Assembly: GCF_024347095.1 (NCBI RefSeq)
Contig: NZ_AP024903.1
Location: forward strand, 1,054,001 to 1,118,000
Reading direction: 5' to 3'
Source: Vibrio rhizosphaerae
GTDB taxonomy: Bacteria > Pseudomonadota > Gammaproteobacteria > Enterobacterales > Vibrionaceae
DNA: 64,000 bases
This document shows, one piece after another, positions 60,518-64,000 of this stretch (its first letter is position 1; each line of letters begins with the position of its first letter). A model generated the notes under the pieces. That model was not told the DNA's origin, searched no databases, and saw only the letters and a list, made by a program, of their open reading frames with translations. The position numbers and the translations under genes were made by a program.

Positions 60518-60988
60518 CTATTCTCGATGATAAGGATGGTTGGTCGTGACACTCCAGGCCCGGTACAAACTTTCAGCCATCACAATACGGACTAAAGGAT
60601 GAGGGAGCGTGAGTGGTGATAAAGACCAGCTCTGTTCTGCGGCTTGTTTGCAGGCCGGAGCTAACCCTTCCGGCCCGCCGATGAGGATTGAGACATGACG
60701 GCCATCTAATTTCCAGCTTTCCATTTGTTGTGCCAGTTGATGGGTATCCCAGCGCTTTCCCGGAATATCGAGCGTGACAATGCGATGTCCTTTCGGAACC
60801 GCAGCGAGCATCGCTTCCCCTTCTTTATCCAGTATTCTGGGGATGTCTGCGTTTTTACCCCGTTTTCCTGCGGGAATTTCAACAAGCTCTAAAGGCATAT
60901 CATGCGGGAAGCGACGTTGGTATTCGTTGAATCCCTGTTCAACCCATTGGGGCATTTTTGTACCCACAGCAACTAGCTGAATCTTCAC
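60518..60988 (-). CDS. rlmH: 23S rRNA pseudouridine(1915) N3-methyltransferase
   Basis: RlmH methylates pseudouridine 1915 of 23S rRNA in the assembled ribosome with SAM. The 156-residue SPOUT-type protein contains [29 protein letters not shown] [14 protein letters not shown] and [20 protein letters not shown]. The C-terminus HPYHRE is the conserved one. It follows rsfS with a 3-bp gap. Confidence 0.97.
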   Translation of the reverse strand: MKIQLVAVGTKMPQWVEQGFNEYQRRFPHDMPLELVEIPAGKRGKNADIPRILDKEGEAMLAAVPKGHRIVTLDIPGKRWDTHQLAQQMESWKLDGRHVSILIGGPEGLAPACKQAAEQSWSLSPLTLPHPLVRIVMAESLYRAWSVTTNHPYHRE

Positions 60989-60991
60989 ACT

Positions 60992-61309
60992 TTAGCTCCA
61001 GAGTTTTTCAAGCTGATAGAGCGATCGTTGTTCTTCCTGCATGACGTGTAACATCGAGGTTCCCATATCCAGAACGACCCATTCTCCTTCTGAGTCACCT
61101 TCGATACCGAGGGGAGACATCCCTAATTTTTTGGCTTCGCTGGCGACATGATTGGCAATCGATGATACATGGCGTTTGGATGTGCCGGTGCAGATGACCA
61201 TATAGTCCGTGATGCTGGATATCCCGGCTACATGAAGTGCGGTAATATTTTCTGCCTTCATATCATCTGCTTTATCCACTAAAAAATTTTTCAGGTCTTC
61301 GTGTTGCAA
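60992..61309 (-). CDS. rsfS: Ribosomal silencing factor RsfS
   Basis: RsfS binds ribosomal protein uL14 and blocks subunit joining under nutrient limitation. The 105 residues include SSITDYMVICTGTSKRHVSS and GEWVVLDMGTSMLHVMQEEQ. I place the start at a TTG (61309) because MQHEDLKNFLVDKADDMK then aligns with the E. coli start, the length equals the family's 105, and AGAGGA lies seven bases upstream. An in-frame ATG at 61342 adds 11 residues that would cover that ribosome site. It begins the rsfS-rlmH-mrdA cluster. Confidence 0.94.
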   Translation of the reverse strand: MQHEDLKNFLVDKADDMKAENITALHVAGISSITDYMVICTGTSKRHVSSIANHVASEAKKLGMSPLGIEGDSEGEWVVLDMGTSMLHVMQEEQRSLYQLEKLWS

Positions 61310-61413
61310 TGAAATTTCCTCTGACTTGGTCTCTACTTTCAATTGATTTATTTTAAAACGATCCGATTTTAATCCGCGGATCGCTGTAAATCTCGTTAAA
61401 GTATATCATGCTT

Positions 61414-62439
61414 TTAGGTCGAAAAAGCGGGCGTCAAATTGGCTTGGGTAAATTGCAAACTAAACGCTTGCAATAAGGGCCATGGGTCAATGTCGTAGCG
61501 TGTTTTTACCGCCAGTTCAATGTGGCTCAGGGCTTGGATTAGCATATATAGTTTCTCTGCACTGAGTCGGTTTAATGCATTCACATAAAGAGAGCGCTTA
61601 TTTTTCCAGATCCGGTGTTTATCCATCAGTGTATGCAGCGATGCCTCTTGCTGTTGTGCATGAAGCGTGGTGAGTAACCGTAGCTCTTTCTGGATTGAGC
61701 GTAACAGTAGTACGGGTTCAGTGCCCTCGGCTTCCAGCTGGCGCAAAATGCGCTGACAACGGTTGGCTTTTCCGTCCAGCAAAGCATCTGTCCAGTTGTA
61801 GACGGTAAAATGATTATGTCGCGATAGTGATGCTTCGACTCGGATCAACGTCAGCTGACCGTCAGGATAGAGCAGCGCTAGTTTTTCCAGACTCTGAGCC
61901 AGGGCGAGCAGGTTTCCCTCATGCCATTGTGCCAGCATCTGTAGGGCTTCAGGGTCGGGAACGAGCTTTAGTTTCCGGCAACGCTGCATGACAAATTGCG
62001 CCAGACGATTGAGATCCGGTGTGAGGCAATTGACCAGACAGCCTTGTGTGGCTAACGCTTTAAACCATTTGGTATTTTCCTGCGCTTTGGTGAGTTTATT
62101 GCCGATGACGACTAAGATCGTATCCGGATGTAACATGTCTCCCAACGCGAGGAGCTGTGCGGTTAACTGGGCATTCAGATTACCGTCCGGGAGCGTTAAT
62201 TCGACCAATTGTTGGCTCGAAAACAAGCTGAACGCCTGAAAATGGTCGAAGACTTGCTGCCAATCCAGTGTACTGTCCGCCTGATAGCGGTAGATTTCAG
62301 CAAAACCTCGCGCTTTGGCTTGTTGGGCAATGGTGAGCCGGGACTCTTGCAATAATAACGGTTCATTTCCGAACAGGAGATAAACCGGCATTAATTGATG
62401 TTGCAGGTGTTCCGGCAATTTTTCCGCAAATATACGCAT
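61414..62439 (-). CDS. holA: DNA polymerase III delta subunit
   Basis: HolA is the wrench of the clamp loader that opens the beta clamp. The 341-residue protein has MRIFAEKLPEHLQHQLMPVY and LLFGNEPLLLQESRLTI, with the typical LHDxLL-like region QLEAEGTEPVLLLRSIQKEL. The ATG at 62439 is used rather than the TTG codon just before it. It lies 18 bp after lptE and 104 bp before rsfS. Confidence 0.95.
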   Translation of the reverse strand: MRIFAEKLPEHLQHQLMPVYLLFGNEPLLLQESRLTIAQQAKARGFAEIYRYQADSTLDWQQVFDHFQAFSLFSSQQLVELTLPDGNLNAQLTAQLLALGDMLHPDTILVVIGNKLTKAQENTKWFKALATQGCLVNCLTPDLNRLAQFVMQRCRKLKLVPDPEALQMLAQWHEGNLLALAQSLEKLALLYPDGQLTLIRVEASLSRHNHFTVYNWTDALLDGKANRCQRILRQLEAEGTEPVLLLRSIQKELRLLTTLHAQQQEASLHTLMDKHRIWKNKRSLYVNALNRLSAEKLYMLIQALSHIELAVKTRYDIDPWPLLQAFSLQFTQANLTPAFST

Positions 62440-62457
62440 CAAAATCTCAGTCAGACT

Positions 62458-63072
62458 CTATTGGCTTGTCGTGTGCTGATCCGTTGAAACCTCAATGGTT
62501 GATACATGACTCTTGTCACCTCCTTGATCTGACATTTTGCGCTGCCGTGAGGAACGTTCTGATAAAGTCAGGTCTGGTTTTAAACGGGCCATGAGGCGAA
62601 TAATTTGAGATGAAGCAAGCTGACGCATCTCATCGATGAGCATGTTACTTTCCATTGATTTGGCCAGCGCTGTCAACGGGTTGTCCAGATAGCTGCGGGT
62701 AACCGTTGTGGTGAATGTTTTGGTCCCTACGTCGGGCACGGTGACCCGGAATGTCGCATTGAGAGTCAGTTCTTTTTCCGCCGCGATCGTATTCTGATAA
62801 ATAGACAGTGTTCTTGATGAAATCGTTTCGCTGACTAAATGTAAATTAGGAATATTTTCTGCCGGTTCAACGATCTCAATCTCATTCAGCCTGAGCCGGT
62901 TTTTGACCATTCGGGTAAATTGACTGTATTGGTCATAACTGGTCACAGATAGCTTATCTAAAGCTTCGGGAACATCATAATCTCCCCGTAAATGAAAACC
63001 ACAGGCAGTCAACGATATCGTCAATAGTGTCAGGAAAACATGTCGTAGTAATGAGGGATGAAGTGAACGCAT
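62458..63072 (-). CDS. lptE: LPS-assembly lipoprotein LptE
   Basis: LptE plugs the LptD barrel and helps insert LPS in the outer membrane. The 204-residue protein has a lipobox (ISLTACGFHLRG, Cys24) and the GFHLRG motif right after it, which is the family hallmark. The C-terminal tail, rich in Ser, Lys and Gln, is longer than needed for the fold. It lies between leuS and holA as in E. coli. Confidence 0.95.
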   Translation of the reverse strand: MRSLHPSLLRHVFLTLLTISLTACGFHLRGDYDVPEALDKLSVTSYDQYSQFTRMVKNRLRLNEIEIVEPAENIPNLHLVSETISSRTLSIYQNTIAAEKELTLNATFRVTVPDVGTKTFTTTVTRSYLDNPLTALAKSMESNMLIDEMRQLASSQIIRLMARLKPDLTLSERSSRQRKMSDQGGDKSHVSTIEVSTDQHTTSQ

Positions 63073-63175
63073 TCGAGTCCTATTTTAATCAATTGTACAG
63101 TGGTCATTCCAAACGATCATTTGGTTGTTGAACAACCCATCGATGAAATAAAATCCTCTGTCCGTCAATCACGAG

Positions 63176-63210
63176 AGTCAGTAAACATTATAAATACCTG
63201 TTTACTGACT
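63176..63210. repeat. Perfect inverted repeat between leuS and lptE
   Basis: AGTCAGTAAACA (63176-63187) and TGTTTACTGACT (63199-63210) form a 12-bp stem with an 11-base loop. It is 28 bp after the leuS stop. No T-run follows, so it may be a weak terminator or a processing structure between the two genes. Confidence 0.6.
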
Positions 63211-63237
63211 CGTATTCAGTGATTTAGTTCATCACGA

Positions 63238-64000
63238 TTAGTTTGCTACAATGCTCAGTAGTTTACCCGGAACATAGATCACTTTGCGGATCGTCAGGCC
63301 ATCAATAAATTTCTGAACATTCTCGTCCTGAAGTCCCAAGCTTTCAACTTGTTCTTGAGAGGCATCAGCGGCAACGGTTAATTTACCACGTACCTTACCA
63401 TTAACTTGCAGAACAATCAGTTTTTCATCTTCAACCAGCGCTTTTTCATCGTAGGTCGGCCAAGGGGCATGATCGAGATCCGTACCGCCCAGTGCTTGCC
63501 ACATTTCAAAACAGATGTGCGGCGTGATCGGAGACAGCATCACCACAATGGCTTTGAGCGCTTCATCCAAAATGGCACGATCCTGAGGATTTTCCTGCGG
63601 CGCTTTACCCAATCGGTTCATCAGCTCCATAATTGCTGCAATCGCAGTATTGAATGTCTGACGACGTTCAATATCATCGGTGACTTTGGCGATGGTTTTA
63701 TGCACTTCCCGACGGAGAGCTTTTTGCGCATTGTTCAGGGATTGGGGTTCCACAGCCACGGCAACACCTTGTGTTGTGTGTTCAAGAACCAGTTTCCAGA
63801 CACGCTTCAGGAAGCGGTTTGCTCCTTCAACACCGGACTCCTGCCATTCCAGCGTCATATCCGCAGGGGAGGCGAACATCATAAACAACCGGACGGTGTC
63901 AGCACCGTATTTGTTAACCATTTCTTGCGGGTCGATACCGTTATTCTTCGACTTCGACATTTTGACCATGCCGGAATGCTCGACCTGACGTCCTTGCGCA
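63238..64000 (-). CDS. leuS: Leucine--tRNA ligase, C-terminal part
   Basis: LeuRS charges tRNA-Leu. About 254 C-terminal codons are in the window; the gene continues beyond the right edge. The class I signature KMSKSKNNG is visible near the right end, followed by [20 protein letters not shown], the anticodon-binding domain and the C-terminal [16 protein letters not shown] domain. It ends [11 protein letters not shown]. The order leuS-lptE-holA matches E. coli. Confidence 0.97.
   Translation of the reverse strand, partial: AQGRQVEHSGMVKMSKSKNNGIDPQEMVNKYGADTVRLFMMFASPADMTLEWQESGVEGANRFLKRVWKLVLEHTTQGVAVAVEPQSLNNAQKALRREVHKTIAKVTDDIERRQTFNTAIAAIMELMNRLGKAPQENPQDRAILDEALKAIVVMLSPITPHICFEMWQALGGTDLDHAPWPTYDEKALVEDEKLIVLQVNGKVRGKLTVAADASQEQVESLGLQDENVQKFIDGLTIRKVIYVPGKLLSIVAN

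Overview
This window is ordinary chromosomal backbone of a gamma-proteobacterium, most probably a Vibrio or close relative. The evidence is a sodium-driven type stator pair (pomA/pomB) behind a sigma-28 promoter, gene orders partly shared with E. coli (tadA/mltF/purL, xseB-ispA-dxs, gcvA-ygdD-rlmM, metNIQ/gmhB, the dacA to leuS cell-wall cluster) with Vibrio-style insertions, and Vibrio-type small genes (DUF4250, YaeP, DUF3301, DUF3549). The species cannot be fixed from sequence alone. I see no insertion sequence, prophage, integron, CRISPR array or defence system; almost every gene has a standard role.

Layout. 1-1.7 kb: start of glutathione-dependent formaldehyde dehydrogenase, a divergent LysR regulator, tadA. 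1.7-12.6 kb: a small basic 43-residue protein gene, mltF, purL with a PurR operator, ald, then an OxyR-type site, a 59-codon ORF and katG. 13-19.4 kb: a chemoreceptor, small conserved genes, proS, trmO, yaiI and a coiled-coil protein. 19.4-23.2 kb: a CsrB-family sRNA with its response-regulator box, a GNAT enzyme, DUF3301, DUF3549, yqcC and truC. 23.3-31.5 kb: dxs-ispA-xseB (isoprenoids), pomAB (flagellar stator), an aldo/keto reductase and thiI. 31.5-35.1 kb: GcvB sRNA divergent from gcvA, then a hydrolase, ygdD and rlmM. 35-43.9 kb: xni, ppnN, a diguanylate cyclase, a TPR membrane protein with a degenerate GGDEF-like domain, queF divergent from syd and a zinc-ribbon protein. 43.9-47.9 kb: metQIN with MetJ boxes, gmhB and two tRNA-Tyr genes. 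48-53 kb: a YitT-type membrane protein, glyA with a PurR box, a small lipoprotein, and lipA-lipB-ybeD. 53.4-64 kb: a hybrid histidine kinase, then dacA-rlpA-mrdB-mrdA-rlmH-rsfS-holA-lptE-leuS (leuS cut by the window end).

How the parts connect. Regulatory sites fit the genes beside them: PurR boxes at purL and glyA (purine and one-carbon supply), MetJ boxes at the methionine importer, a sigma-28 promoter at the stator genes, an OxyR-like site before katG, and a GacA/VarA-type palindrome before the CsrB-like RNA. The two sRNAs, several genes missing from a long-ORF view, and a membrane TPR/GGDEF-like protein beside an active-looking cyclase are the points most worth a second look. No clearly new multi-gene system was found.
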